The notes beneath the pieces were generated by a model. It was not told the origin of the DNA. It saw only the letters and a program-made list of their open reading frames with translations, and made no database searches. Shown piece after piece: positions 7,116 through 15,340 of a stretch of DNA of 18,109 nucleotides. Positions within the stretch are counted from its first letter, which is position 1; each line of letters starts with the position of its first letter. This stretch comes from JBFXEO01 sp050180015 (lineage in GTDB: Bacteria; Bacteroidota; Bacteroidia; Bacteroidales; Tenuifilaceae), in NCBI GenBank assembly GCA_050180015.1, contig JBFXEO010000033.1:1-18109 (forward strand). Reading direction: 5' to 3'. The translations under genes were made by a program, and so were the position numbers.

Positions 7116-8228
7116 ATGCTGGCCGGAGTTCTTCTAGTATCGTTACTCATTCAGCTTTACTACTACCTGGGTGTATTCCTTAAAGTAGCACTTTATAAAA
7201 AAGATGACGGTAAATTAACAGAAAATAACGAAAAGCCACCCGTATCCGTCATCATTTGCGCCCGTAACGAGGAAAGTAACCTTGAGCATTTCCTTCCCAG
7301 GGTGCTTGAGCAAAAGTACCCGGAATCGTTCGAGGTAATAGTTGTTAACGATTGTTCCAAGGATAATTCAGAGGTGGTTCTCGATAATTTACAGAAAAAG
7401 TATCCGCAATTAAGGGTTACCACAATTAAGGAGGATGAAAAGTTTACCCATTCCAAGAAGTTGGCATTAACAGTTGGCATTAAGGCCGCTAAGTACGATT
7501 GGCTTTTACTTACCGATGCCGATTGTATTCCCCAAACCGATACTTGGCTGGCCTCCATGGCCTCCAATTTCAAATCGGGAGTTGAGGTAGTTTTAGGTTA
7601 TGGCGGATATTTATCGGAGAAAGGATTGTTGAACAGGCTAATCCGGTTCGATACCATGTTCATCGCCATGAATTACCTCGGCCTTGCCTTAACCGGGAAG
7701 CCATACATGGGCGTAGGGCGGAATTTAGCGTACAGGCGCCAGCTGTTTTTTAAGAATAGGGGGTTTGCCTCGCATAGCAAGCTGGATTCTGGCGATGATG
7801 ATTTATTTGTCCGTGAAGTTGCCAGCAAAAATAACACTGTAGTAGAATACAGCCACAACTCCCATACTCGCTCAGCCCCTCGTAAAACTTATGCGGCATG
7901 GTACAGGCAAAAGCGTAGGCATGTGTCCACGTCGCCGTATTACAGTACAGGGATAAAAATTTTACTGGCATTGGAACCGCTGTCAAGATTTTGTTTTTTT
8001 GTCAGCTCCATTGCTTTAATAGCCATGCTATACTACCCGTACATATTTCTTTCGGTCATTATATTTCGCCTCATACTTCAACTTTTCGTGGTAAAAGCTG
8101 TTATGAAAAGATTGAATGAAAAGAAAATATTGCTAACTTCGCTTTTATGGGATTTTTATTCGTTATATTTTTACGGCAAACTATTATTATCGAATAGCCT
8201 TTCAAGAAAAAAACCAAAATGGAGATAA
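7116..8228 (+). CDS. Membrane-anchored family 2 glycosyltransferase
   Basis: From the ATG at 7116 the product has 370 residues. A membrane helix (MLAGVLLVSLLIQLYYYLGV) leads into a GT-A domain with PPVSVIICARNEESNL, VIVVNDCSKDNS and the metal-binding DAD (134-136, in LLLTDADCIPQ). Acceptor-side motifs follow: a GDDD cluster (SGDDDLFV) and QKRRHVS, a variant of the Q-x-x-R-W motif of processive GT2 enzymes. Two C-terminal hydrophobic helices (FCFFVSSIALIAMLYYPYIFLSVIIF) follow. It probably transfers sugars to a lipid or surface polysaccharide on the cytoplasmic face. Substrate unknown. The frame is open upstream to a TTG at 7050 and passes a GTG at 7077. I prefer the ATG because it directly opens the helix. 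It overlaps the sigma factor gene by 10 bases. Confidence 0.85.
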   Translation: MLAGVLLVSLLIQLYYYLGVFLKVALYKKDDGKLTENNEKPPVSVIICARNEESNLEHFLPRVLEQKYPESFEVIVVNDCSKDNSEVVLDNLQKKYPQLRVTTIKEDEKFTHSKKLALTVGIKAAKYDWLLLTDADCIPQTDTWLASMASNFKSGVEVVLGYGGYLSEKGLLNRLIRFDTMFIAMNYLGLALTGKPYMGVGRNLAYRRQLFFKNRGFASHSKLDSGDDDLFVREVASKNNTVVEYSHNSHTRSAPRKTYAAWYRQKRRHVSTSPYYSTGIKILLALEPLSRFCFFVSSIALIAMLYYPYIFLSVIIFRLILQLFVVKAVMKRLNEKKILLTSLLWDFYSLYFYGKLLLSNSLSRKKPKWR

Positions 8229-8833
8229 CTTCCGATAACCTATCGGACAAAGCTAAGTTTGACCTTGTCCTGGTTGAGAAAGCCATTAACGGTGATCAAA
8301 AAGCCTTTGCCGAGTTGATGGACAGGTATCGGGATGCCATTTACTTCATGCTTCTGAAAATGGTTAACAACAAAAGCGATGCGGAGGACTTAACCCTTGA
8401 AGCGTTTGGTAAGGCCTTTAGGAATATTCAGCAGTACACACCGAATTACGCCTTTAGTACCTGGCTTTTTAAAATTGCAACTAACAACTGTATTGACTAC
8501 ATCAGGAAGCGGAAGGCAAACGTCATATCAATAGACCAAAATATGGACGATCAGGAAGGGGCATACATACCGCCAACGGCCATGCTTTCGTCCGGCAACC
8601 TTGACCCTGAAGAGAATCTGATAAAGGAACAGAATGTTAAGCTGGTGCAGGATGTTGTTGCCAAGCTTAAACCACGTTACCGCAACCTTATTGAGCTGCG
8701 ATACTTTAAAGAGTATTCCTATGAGGAAATAGCCAATGAGCTCAACTTGCCCCTGGGTACCGTAAAAGCGCAACTTTTCAGGGCAAGGGAATTGCTTTTC
8801 AACATCTTGAATAATATACCGCCACACCATTAA
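8219..8833 (+). CDS. RNA polymerase sigma factor, sigma-70 family (ECF-like)
   Basis: The product has 204 residues and only regions 2 and 4. Sigma2 (about 26-97) contains DQKAFAELMDRYRDAIYFM, SDAEDLTLEAFGKAFRNI and FSTWLFKIATNNCIDYIRKRK. Sigma4 (about 145-195) contains the helix-turn-helix KEYSYEEIANELNLPLGTVKAQLFRARELL. A linker of about 45 residues separates them. It would recruit core RNA polymerase to a subset of promoters. No anti-sigma gene lies next to it: the neighbours are a glycosyltransferase upstream (10-bp overlap) and rsmG 3 bases downstream. Control is therefore more likely by expression level or by a distant regulator. The start ATGGAGATAAC overlaps the end of the upstream gene, a sign of translational coupling. 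Confidence 0.9.
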   Translation: MEITSDNLSDKAKFDLVLVEKAINGDQKAFAELMDRYRDAIYFMLLKMVNNKSDAEDLTLEAFGKAFRNIQQYTPNYAFSTWLFKIATNNCIDYIRKRKANVISIDQNMDDQEGAYIPPTAMLSSGNLDPEENLIKEQNVKLVQDVVAKLKPRYRNLIELRYFKEYSYEEIANELNLPLGTVKAQLFRARELLFNILNNIPPHH

Positions 8834-8836
8834 GCT

Positions 8837-9457
8837 ATGGACATAATTACATCTTATTTCCCTGAACTAACTAAAATTCAACGAGAGCAAATTCAGGAGT
8901 TGGATAAATTATACAGGCATTGGAATGCTCAAATTAATGTAATATCGCGTAAAGATATTGATAACCTGATGGTTCATCATGTTTTGCATTCAATGAGTAT
9001 TGCCAGGGTAGTTCATTTTATACGAGGTACACGTATCATGGATATTGGAACAGGCGGTGGATTCCCGGGGATACCCCTTGCCATCATGTTTCCGCAGTGC
9101 CATTTTTCCCTTGTGGATTCTGTTGGGAAAAAGGTTCTGGTTACGCAGGAAATAGCTAACGCCATAAATTTGAGTAACGTTACGGTTCTGAAATCAAGGG
9201 GCGAGGAAATCCCTGAAAAGTTCGATTTTGTGGTAAGCCGTGCTGTGGCACCCATACCACAACTCTTGTCCTGGGTCGAGAAAAATATTAAGCCCGGCGG
9301 GGCAAATACGCTGCCCAACGGGTTAATTTGCTTGAAGGGTGGAAATATTAACGATGAGATTAAACCCTACCGAAAATTTTTAGAAAAATGGAATGTCCGG
9401 AATTTTTTTGAAGAAGAATACTTTGACGGAAAGTATATTGTATTTATTCCTGCATGA
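8837..9457 (+). CDS. rsmG: 16S rRNA (guanine-527-N7) methyltransferase
   Basis: This 206-residue protein of the RsmG (GidB) family methylates N7 of G527 in the 530 loop of 16S rRNA with S-adenosylmethionine. The N-terminal helices contain LYRHWNAQINVISRKDIDNLMVHHVLHS. The SAM-binding loop is IMDIGTGGGFPGIPLA (67-82). VDSVGKKVLVTQEIANAI, a motif around SRGEEIP, FDFVVSRAVAPIPQLLSW and LICLKGG follow in the family order. Length is normal. It starts 3 bases after the sigma factor stop, so the glycosyltransferase, sigma factor and rsmG almost surely share a transcript. No hairpin terminator is clear in the following 130 bases. Confidence 0.94.
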   Translation: MDIITSYFPELTKIQREQIQELDKLYRHWNAQINVISRKDIDNLMVHHVLHSMSIARVVHFIRGTRIMDIGTGGGFPGIPLAIMFPQCHFSLVDSVGKKVLVTQEIANAINLSNVTVLKSRGEEIPEKFDFVVSRAVAPIPQLLSWVEKNIKPGGANTLPNGLICLKGGNINDEIKPYRKFLEKWNVRNFFEEEYFDGKYIVFIPA

Positions 9458-9587
9458 TGTTAAACGGTAATAGATAGACGATAAAAGGGAATATACAAAG
9501 TTGCGTAGGCGAACTTCACATCTTTTTCACTTTTGAATTTTTAACGCTGTATTTTAAGCAATATTTTTTTTAGTTTAGAAAATAACT

Positions 9588-9595
9588 TACCTTTG
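9588..9595 (+). promoter_or_regulatory. -7 box (TACCTTTG) for rpmH
   Basis: This is an exact TAnnTTTG match. A T-run (9563-9571) covers the expected -33 position without an exact TTG. The predicted start near 9600 leaves a leader of about 70 bases before rpmH. The upstream gap, 9458-9587, holds nothing else I can support. Confidence 0.55.
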
Positions 9596-9671
9596 CCCAC
9601 CCCAAAAACGTATTTTGTTTTTTAATAAATTGATAATTTAAAGAGAGTAAAAATAATAAAAGGTTACTAAA

Positions 9672-9827
9672 ATGAAAAGGACGTTTCAACCTTCAAACAG
9701 GAAGAGAAAGAATAAACACGGATTCCGTGAGCGTATGTCAACCGCCAATGGTCGTAGAGTTTTGTCCGCACGTCGCGCAAAAGGAAGAAAGAAGTTAACT
9801 GTTTCTGACGAGTTTAACCGTAAATAA
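9672..9827 (+). CDS. rpmH: 50S ribosomal protein L34
   Basis: This 51-codon gene was found by reading the frame directly. It begins MKRTFQPSNRKRKNKHGFRE, the hallmark of L34, and continues RMSTANGRRVLSARRAKGRKKLTVSDEFNRK. The protein is very rich in Arg and Lys and sits near the peptide exit region of the 50S subunit. The length is normal for Bacteroidota L34, which carries a few extra C-terminal residues compared with E. coli (46). In many bacteria rpmH is followed by rnpA. Here the next gene is mqnE and no rnpA is seen. It has its own promoter and terminator. Confidence 0.97.
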   Translation: MKRTFQPSNRKRKNKHGFRERMSTANGRRVLSARRAKGRKKLTVSDEFNRK

Positions 9828-9856
9828 ACGGGATTATCATAGTATTGATATAGGAG

Positions 9857-9881
9857 GGCAGGGTTACAACCTGTCTTTTTT
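9857..9881 (+). terminator. Rho-independent terminator after rpmH
   Basis: A 6-bp stem with one G-U pair (GGCAGG at 9857-9862, CCTGTC at 9870-9875) encloses a 7-base loop and is followed by six T. It lies 30 bases after the rpmH stop. Confidence 0.7.
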
Positions 9882-9923
9882 GTTAATCCGAATCGTTATA
9901 TTTACCGGTGAAAATTTGTACCG

Positions 9924-11054
9924 ATGGATCAATCGTCAATAGTTAAATATCGCGCTAATTCAAAATCTGGCGAAACATTAAAGTTTGTAGTAAACAAGGT
10001 GATTGCTAATCAACGAATTTCTGTTGCCGATGCGGTTAACCTGTACGAACACGCGGAACTTGGCCTGTTGGCGGTACTCTCGGGCCTGATTTATACCCGT
10101 AAAAATGGCAACCATATTTATTTCAACAAGAACTTTCATATAGAGCCTACAAACCTTTGCATATACAGCTGTAAGTTCTGCTCGTACCACGGGGGAACAA
10201 CAGGCGATGGTTTAAGCTGGGAGATGAGTATTGGCGATATTGAGAATACCGCAAAACGATACGCTGGTAAAGATGTAACCGAAGTTCATATAGTGGGAGG
10301 GGTTCACCCCGGGTGGAACCTTGAGTATTACGGCAATATTATTCGAAGCGTAAAAAAAATACTTCCCGATATTCACGTTAAGGCCTTTTCGGCCATTGAG
10401 CTGGAGTACGTTATCAGAAAATCGGGGTTGGGCTACAGGGAGGGACTGCGCCAGTTGAAAATGGCGGGGTTGGACTCCATTCCGGGCGGCGGAGCCGAAA
10501 TATTCAACGCCGAGGTGAGGGAGAAAATTTGTCCCGAAAAGGCTTCCGCTGGAAAATGGCTTGCCATTCACGAGGCTGCCCACCAGGCGGGGATACCCTC
10601 CAACGCAACCATGCTCTACGGCCATATTGAGAGCTACAGGCATCGGGCGGAACACATGGAGGCCATCAGAAATTTACAGGATAGCACGCGCGGCTTTAAC
10701 TGTTTTATACCCCTAAAGTTTCGGTCCGAGCATAATATGCTCAGCTACTTGGGTGAAGTAAATTTGACCGAAGATTTGAGAAACTTTGCAGTGGCAAGAA
10801 TATTTTTTGATAACATCGACCATGTTAAGGCCTACTGGCCAATGCTGGGTCGGGAGAATACCCGGCTGGCGCTGGCGTTTGGAGTTGATGATATTGATGG
10901 AACAATTGACGATACCACGAAAATATACTCCATGGCCGGGGCTGAAGATCAAAAACCCACAATGACAGAGGAGATGCTGGTGCAGCTGATTAGAGATGCC
11001 GGGAGAACACCCGTGGAGCGAGATTCGCTTTATAGGCCTGTGAGAATTTACTGA
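9924..11054 (+). CDS. mqnE: Aminofutalosine synthase (radical SAM, menaquinone synthesis)
   Basis: This 376-residue radical SAM enzyme carries the cluster motif C79-x3-C83-x2-C86 (in PTNLCIYSCKFCSYHG). Further MqnE-type segments are EVHIVGGVHPGWNLEYY, HVKAFSAIELEY, GLDSIPGGGAEIFNAEVREKICPEKA, NATMLYGHIE, RGFNCFIPLKF, VKAYWPMLG and the C-terminal AGRTPVERDSLYR. MqnE joins chorismate-derived enolpyruvyl benzoate to adenosine to give aminofutalosine in the futalosine route to menaquinone. The related MqnC is the main alternative, but VGGVHP and the PGGGAEIF/ICPEKA stretch favour MqnE. The gene stands alone after the rpmH terminator. The other mqn genes are not in this window. Confidence 0.92.
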   Translation: MDQSSIVKYRANSKSGETLKFVVNKVIANQRISVADAVNLYEHAELGLLAVLSGLIYTRKNGNHIYFNKNFHIEPTNLCIYSCKFCSYHGGTTGDGLSWEMSIGDIENTAKRYAGKDVTEVHIVGGVHPGWNLEYYGNIIRSVKKILPDIHVKAFSAIELEYVIRKSGLGYREGLRQLKMAGLDSIPGGGAEIFNAEVREKICPEKASAGKWLAIHEAAHQAGIPSNATMLYGHIESYRHRAEHMEAIRNLQDSTRGFNCFIPLKFRSEHNMLSYLGEVNLTEDLRNFAVARIFFDNIDHVKAYWPMLGRENTRLALAFGVDDIDGTIDDTTKIYSMAGAEDQKPTMTEEMLVQLIRDAGRTPVERDSLYRPVRIY

Positions 11055-11190
11055 CGTAAGGGTATGCACTGTTGGCATTGCACTGTAAAATTGTGTACTA
11101 AATGGGTATTAAGGTTTAAGCGCGAGGTAGAACCGCATGGCAGCCATTAATTATTGCTGCTATAAAAAGGTTTATATCACCGGATAGTAT

Positions 11191-11198
11191 TATTTTTG
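11191..11198 (+). promoter_or_regulatory. -7 box (TATTTTTG) for the PASTA-T9SS-rluD unit
   Basis: This is an exact TAnnTTTG match 40 bases before the ATG at 11239. A weak -33 (TTTA, 11171-11174) lies about 17 bases upstream. Earlier in the gap there is an 8-base direct repeat TGCACTGT (11065-11072 and 11079-11086) and a short GCAGC/GCTGC hairpin near 11141-11161, which may mark the end of the mqnE transcript. Confidence 0.45.
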
Positions 11199-11238
11199 TT
11201 GTTGGCAAAACATCCAATTATCAATTTAACCCTTGATT

Positions 11239-12102
11239 ATGGAAAAAATAAAGGCTTTTCTTCTAAAGATTACCCGGAACCCTTACGTAAAAACGATACT
11301 GATAGCTGTGGGCATTGCTTTTTCTCTGCTGATTGTTTTAATGATATTTTTGAGTGTTTACACTCGCCATAACCAGAGCTTCCCGGTTCCAGATTTTAGG
11401 GGGAACGTGGTAACAGAGCTTCCGAGAATGGCCAACGATGCAAACCTTCGGGTGGAAATAACCGATTCTGTTTACATATTTAACCGCAGGCCCGGTAGCG
11501 TAGTGGATCAGAATCCTGAACCGGGTACCCATGTTAAAAAAAACCGCCGGGTATTTGTTACCATTAATGCTCAAAATCCTATCAAGGTCAATGTTCCCAA
11601 TGTTGTTGGTTATACCATGCGTCAGGCCAAAGCAATCCTGGAACAGCAGGGCCTGGAGGTGGGAACTCTTTCCTTTAAGCCCGATTTGGGGGTAAATAAT
11701 GTCCTTGACCAACGCTATGCCGGAGAAAGCATTGCTTGGGGTGCCCTTATACCCAAAGGTTCCAACGTTAACTTGGTGCTGGGAATGGGAATGCAGGGCG
11801 AAAAAACGGGTTTACCTTTGCTTATCGGCTTAAAGTATAACGATGCCCGCAACCGGATCATTGAATCATCATTAAATATTGGTCAAATTAGGTTTGATGA
11901 AACAATAATTGACTTCAAGGATTCGTTAGATGCTAGGGTTTACAGTCAGTATCCTGCCTATTCCGAGCCGAATACCATAAGTTTTGGTGCAAAGGTTGAT
12001 ATTTGGCTTACCTTAAACCAGTCAAGGATTCCCAAGATTGAGGATAATCCGGTTGATTCTTTGTATAATGTTGATTTATCCGGACAAGATGTGATAGAGT
12101 AA
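11239..12102 (+). CDS. Membrane-anchored PASTA-domain protein
   Basis: This 287-residue protein has a short cytoplasmic N-terminus, one membrane helix (about 17-40, TILIAVGIAFSLLIVLMIFL) and three extracytoplasmic PASTA repeats: about 46-110 (FPVPDFRGNVVTEL...VFVTINA), 115-185 (VNVPNVVGYTMRQAKAILEQ...VNLVLGMG) and 190-260 (LPLLIGLKYNDARNRI...DIWLTLNQ). PASTA domains are known from Ser/Thr kinases and penicillin-binding proteins, where they sense or bind peptidoglycan fragments. There is no kinase or transpeptidase domain here, as is usual for Bacteroidota copies. A role at the cell wall is an inference. The frame is open two codons further to a TTG, but the ATG at 11239 is the natural start. 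It heads a unit with the T9SS protein and rluD. Confidence 0.88.
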   Translation: MEKIKAFLLKITRNPYVKTILIAVGIAFSLLIVLMIFLSVYTRHNQSFPVPDFRGNVVTELPRMANDANLRVEITDSVYIFNRRPGSVVDQNPEPGTHVKKNRRVFVTINAQNPIKVNVPNVVGYTMRQAKAILEQQGLEVGTLSFKPDLGVNNVLDQRYAGESIAWGALIPKGSNVNLVLGMGMQGEKTGLPLLIGLKYNDARNRIIESSLNIGQIRFDETIIDFKDSLDARVYSQYPAYSEPNTISFGAKVDIWLTLNQSRIPKIEDNPVDSLYNVDLSGQDVIE

Positions 12103-12140
12103 ATTTTAGAAAGCCTTGCGATAATGTTTGATTTGCTTAT

Positions 12141-14090
12141 ATGCCATTCAGAAAATTACAGTTTACCATATTCCTGATACTTGTTGCGGCAGCTGTCGGT
12201 GCACAGGATGAGGTATTGGTAAATTTATCCAGCTATCCGCTTCCTGCCATCAAGGCAAAAATTACCGGGAGTAAAACAGCAAAGGGTCCGCTTCCACTTC
12301 CATTTTTCGATGATTTTGCCCGGGGTACATCGTTCCCAACCAGCGATCTTTGGGAAGTATCGGGTGTTACTACCAATCAGAATTATGCGATAAACCCTCC
12401 AACCATCGGCGTTGCTACTTTTGATGCAGTAAACAGTAACGGGGAGCTGTACCCCACACTAACAACCACCCCGCAGGGCGCCGATACTTTAACTTCGCGG
12501 CCCATAAACCTTAGCTATTTGGCAGGCGATAGCATTTACCTGTCGTTCAGCTTTCAGCCACAGGGATTGGGCTATCAGCCCAGCAGCAGGGATTCGCTGG
12601 TACTTGAGTTTTGGAATAATACGGACTCCGTGTGGGTACGGTCATGGTCCACTTCCGTTGACTTCCTAAGCGAAGTTTTACTGCAAAAAAATATTCTTGC
12701 CGGTTCTACAAAAACCACAGCGTCCGATTCGCTGGGCTATAATTTTTACAATGCAATTATTAATATAGATGACCCCGGGTTCCTTACCTCGAACTTTAGG
12801 TTCCGGTTTATCAACTATGCTTCAATTTCATCCAACTCCACAATTCCGGGGATGCTGGGAAATTCTGATCATTGGCATATCGACATGGTTTACCTAAACC
12901 ATGGTAGGTATTACGACGACACGTTGTATAACGATATAGCGTTTTCACGGCCAATTCAGAATTTGATGAAAAATTATACATCCATTCCCTGGAGACATTT
13001 CCCCAAAGCAGCCTCATCAGAGATTAATGATCCCCGGGAGTTTTGCATTACCTATAGGAACCTGGGAACTTATGAATGGAATGTATCCCGAAGATTTGAG
13101 GTTATAGATATTTCTGACTCCCAGCCCGGATTCTCTTTCTCAGGAGGTAGCGGGGATAGGAATATTCTTCCATTCGAAAATTTTTCCGATACTATTTATT
13201 TCGATTACGACTTTACAAGCGCCTGGCAGGATTCTGCTACATTTTTATTTAAATCTAACATAATCCTTTACAATACTAAAAGCGATGATATTCCCACATA
13301 TCTATTGTATAACGACACTATTTCCAAGGTTTTCGAATTTCATAACTACTACGCACTTGACGATGGCTCTGCTGAAAGAGGCTACGGTTTGTACGGTCAG
13401 GGCTCCGAGAATGGCATGGTTGCCTGTAAGTTCCATAACTATAAGGCAGATACCTTAAAAGGTATGGCTATGTACTTCAACCGAACGTACGGGGATGCAA
13501 ATGCCGTAACCTTTAAATTAACTGTTTGGGATTGTGATGTTGATGGCAAGCCTGGTAGCGTTATTGGCCAAAGAACAGGGGTTACCCCGGTTTTTACCGA
13601 TAGCCTCAATCGGTTTACCGTTTACCGGATTACCCCCACCTATATTCCCGAAGGAGATTTCTTTGTGGGATGGGTCCAAACAACTGACGATATGCTAAAC
13701 GTCGGTTCTGATGTGAATACTAACAATCAGAGTAGAATATTCTATAATATTTCTGGCGATTGGGAAAACACCAAGTATGAGGGGTCACTCATGATTCGGC
13801 CTATTTTTGGTAATATGTATCAAATCCCTACAAATATTGATGTAACCAACGAATCGGAACTTACCATCTACCCGAATCCTGCCAGCGATTACATAACTCT
13901 CGGCACAAGTAATAATGCCACAGTTACATCAATTCAGATAATTAGCGTAACCGGCAGGGTTGTACTAAACCAAACAGGCTCAAACCTCCAATCAATCAAC
14001 ATTCAACGTTTACCCGAAGGGCTATACATAGTTAAGGTTTGCCCAAAGTCAGGTAAATGCATAACAAGCAAGTTGTTAATTGTACGATGA
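12141..14090 (+). CDS. Secreted or surface protein with type IX secretion C-terminal sorting domain
   Basis: This 649-residue protein has a signal peptide (LQFTIFLILVAAAVGAQ, cut around residue 21). It has a long beta-rich body with LPLPFFDDFARG near residue 55, which recalls laminin-G/jelly-roll-like segments often found after export signals in T9SS cargo. The C-terminal sorting domain runs from about 575 to 649: LTIYPNPASDYITL, IQIISVTGRVVLNQ, INIQRLPEGLYIVKV, KLLIVR. This is a type A T9SS signal, so the protein is expected to cross the outer membrane through the type IX machinery and be attached or released. No catalytic motif was recognised in the body. It follows the PASTA gene by 38 bases. 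Its TGA stop overlaps the rluD ATG (ATGA), so translation is probably coupled. Confidence 0.88.
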   Translation: MPFRKLQFTIFLILVAAAVGAQDEVLVNLSSYPLPAIKAKITGSKTAKGPLPLPFFDDFARGTSFPTSDLWEVSGVTTNQNYAINPPTIGVATFDAVNSNGELYPTLTTTPQGADTLTSRPINLSYLAGDSIYLSFSFQPQGLGYQPSSRDSLVLEFWNNTDSVWVRSWSTSVDFLSEVLLQKNILAGSTKTTASDSLGYNFYNAIINIDDPGFLTSNFRFRFINYASISSNSTIPGMLGNSDHWHIDMVYLNHGRYYDDTLYNDIAFSRPIQNLMKNYTSIPWRHFPKAASSEINDPREFCITYRNLGTYEWNVSRRFEVIDISDSQPGFSFSGGSGDRNILPFENFSDTIYFDYDFTSAWQDSATFLFKSNIILYNTKSDDIPTYLLYNDTISKVFEFHNYYALDDGSAERGYGLYGQGSENGMVACKFHNYKADTLKGMAMYFNRTYGDANAVTFKLTVWDCDVDGKPGSVIGQRTGVTPVFTDSLNRFTVYRITPTYIPEGDFFVGWVQTTDDMLNVGSDVNTNNQSRIFYNISGDWENTKYEGSLMIRPIFGNMYQIPTNIDVTNESELTIYPNPASDYITLGTSNNATVTSIQIISVTGRVVLNQTGSNLQSINIQRLPEGLYIVKVCPKSGKCITSKLLIVR

Positions 14091-15148
14091 TTGACCAGAA
14101 CCCTCAAGATTCAGATGAAGAAATCGATGAGTCGGCCGACGAGCAACCGGAGCTGTTCGAGCATTTTCGCATTGAGGTTGATAAAGGCCAAACTCTCATT
14201 CGGATTGATAAATTTCTTGCCGATAGAATTCGCAACGTAAGCCGTAACCGGCTTCAATCTGCCGCCGATGCCGATAACATCCTTGTAAATGGGGAACCCG
14301 TAAAATCATCGTACAAGGTCAAGCCCCTCGACTCAATTTCCATTGTACTGGCATATCCACCACGCGATACAGAAATTAAAGCCGAAAACATCCCGTTAAA
14401 TATTGTTTATGAAGATGATGAGCTGATAGTGGTAAATAAACCGGCAGGCATGGTTGTTCATCCAGCTCATGGGAATTTTAGCGGAACGCTCGTAAACGCG
14501 CTGCTATACCATTTGCGGGATGTTCCCCTATTTAAAACAGGCGAGATTCGCCCAGGCCTAGTTCATCGTATCGATAAAAACACGTCGGGCATACTGGTAG
14601 TTGCAAAAACCGAAATCGCCATGAACCGCCTTGCCAAGCAATTTTTTGACAGAACGACCTCCCGAAAGTACATTGCCCTGGTTTGGGGTGATATGGAAAC
14701 CAACGAAGGGACAATTACCGGGAATATCGGTCGTAGTATCCGCGATCGTAAAAGAATGCAGGTTTTTCCCGATGGCGATCAGGGGAAACATGCCGTAACT
14801 CACTGGGGGGTTTTGGAGCGTTTTGGATATGTTACATTGGTGGAATGCAAGCTGGAAACAGGCCGTACACATCAAATCAGGGTGCATTTTGAACACATTA
14901 AACATCCATTATTTAACGATGAAGTTTACGGTGGCGATAAAATCTTAAAGGGAAACCAAACCGGTAAATACAAGCAATTTATCGATAATTGCTTCGAAAT
15001 ATGCCCGCGTCATGCATTGCATGCCCAAACGCTTGGGTTCACCCACCCTAAAACGGGCAAAGCAATGAACTTTGAATCGGCATTGCCCAGCGATATGAGT
15101 GAATTGATTGTAAAATGGGAACGATTTACGCGGGCGAAAAATATTTAG
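14087..15148 (+). CDS. rluD: 23S rRNA pseudouridine synthase, RluD family
   Basis: The product is 353 residues from the ATG at 14087. An acidic N-terminal arm (DEEIDESADEQPELFE) is followed by an S4 RNA-binding domain (about 38-88, IRIDKFLADRI...ILVNGEPVKSSYKV). The catalytic domain contains the active Asp163 in HRIDKNTSG, preceded by VVNKPAGMVVHPAHGN and followed by RKYIALVWG, KLETGRTHQIRVHF and HPLFNDEVYGG. Family members make pseudouridines in helix 69 of 23S rRNA (positions 1911/1915/1917 in E. coli). The frame is open to an ATG at 14057, but the start at 14087 forms an ATGA junction with the previous stop and avoids a 34-base overlap, so I prefer it. A perfect 13-base dyad (ATTGGT-A-ACCAAT, 15154-15166) lies just after the stop. 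Confidence 0.92.
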   Translation: MIDQNPQDSDEEIDESADEQPELFEHFRIEVDKGQTLIRIDKFLADRIRNVSRNRLQSAADADNILVNGEPVKSSYKVKPLDSISIVLAYPPRDTEIKAENIPLNIVYEDDELIVVNKPAGMVVHPAHGNFSGTLVNALLYHLRDVPLFKTGEIRPGLVHRIDKNTSGILVVAKTEIAMNRLAKQFFDRTTSRKYIALVWGDMETNEGTITGNIGRSIRDRKRMQVFPDGDQGKHAVTHWGVLERFGYVTLVECKLETGRTHQIRVHFEHIKHPLFNDEVYGGDKILKGNQTGKYKQFIDNCFEICPRHALHAQTLGFTHPKTGKAMNFESALPSDMSELIVKWERFTRAKNI

Positions 15149-15206
15149 AATTTATTGGTAACCAATCTATTAGAGAAGTTTCATTCGTACTAAATGCCTG
15201 GCAGAA

Positions 15207-15311
15207 TTACCGGATAAGGGCATAATGGCCCGCCTTGATTTGGCCCTTCACCTCCCTTCGATAGGCATTGTAAAGACCTCCGAACGACATTCTAACTGTA
15301 TCAAAACTCAT
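15207..15311 (-). other. Possible 34-codon open frame in the gap before the DUF134 cluster
   Basis: The minus-strand frame begins MSFDTVRMSFGGLYNAYRRE and ends in GHYALIR before a TAA. The composition looks protein-like (Gly, Tyr, Arg, few rare residues), but I recognise no family, the length is within chance for this AT content, and no promoter is seen. It could be a microprotein or a gene remnant. Nothing else is evident in the 15149-15340 gap apart from the short dyad at 15154. Confidence 0.15.
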
Positions 15312-15340
15312 ACATTCCCCGAAAAAGTTTATTGATTTTC

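Noticed and set aside
11065..11086. 8-base direct repeat TGCACTGT after mqnE as a possible attachment or regulatory site
   Set aside because: Too short and present only twice. No associated mobile gene or promoter element.
14057..14086. Upstream ATG for rluD
   Set aside because: It would create a 34-base overlap with the T9SS gene. The ATG at 14087 forms a clean ATGA junction.
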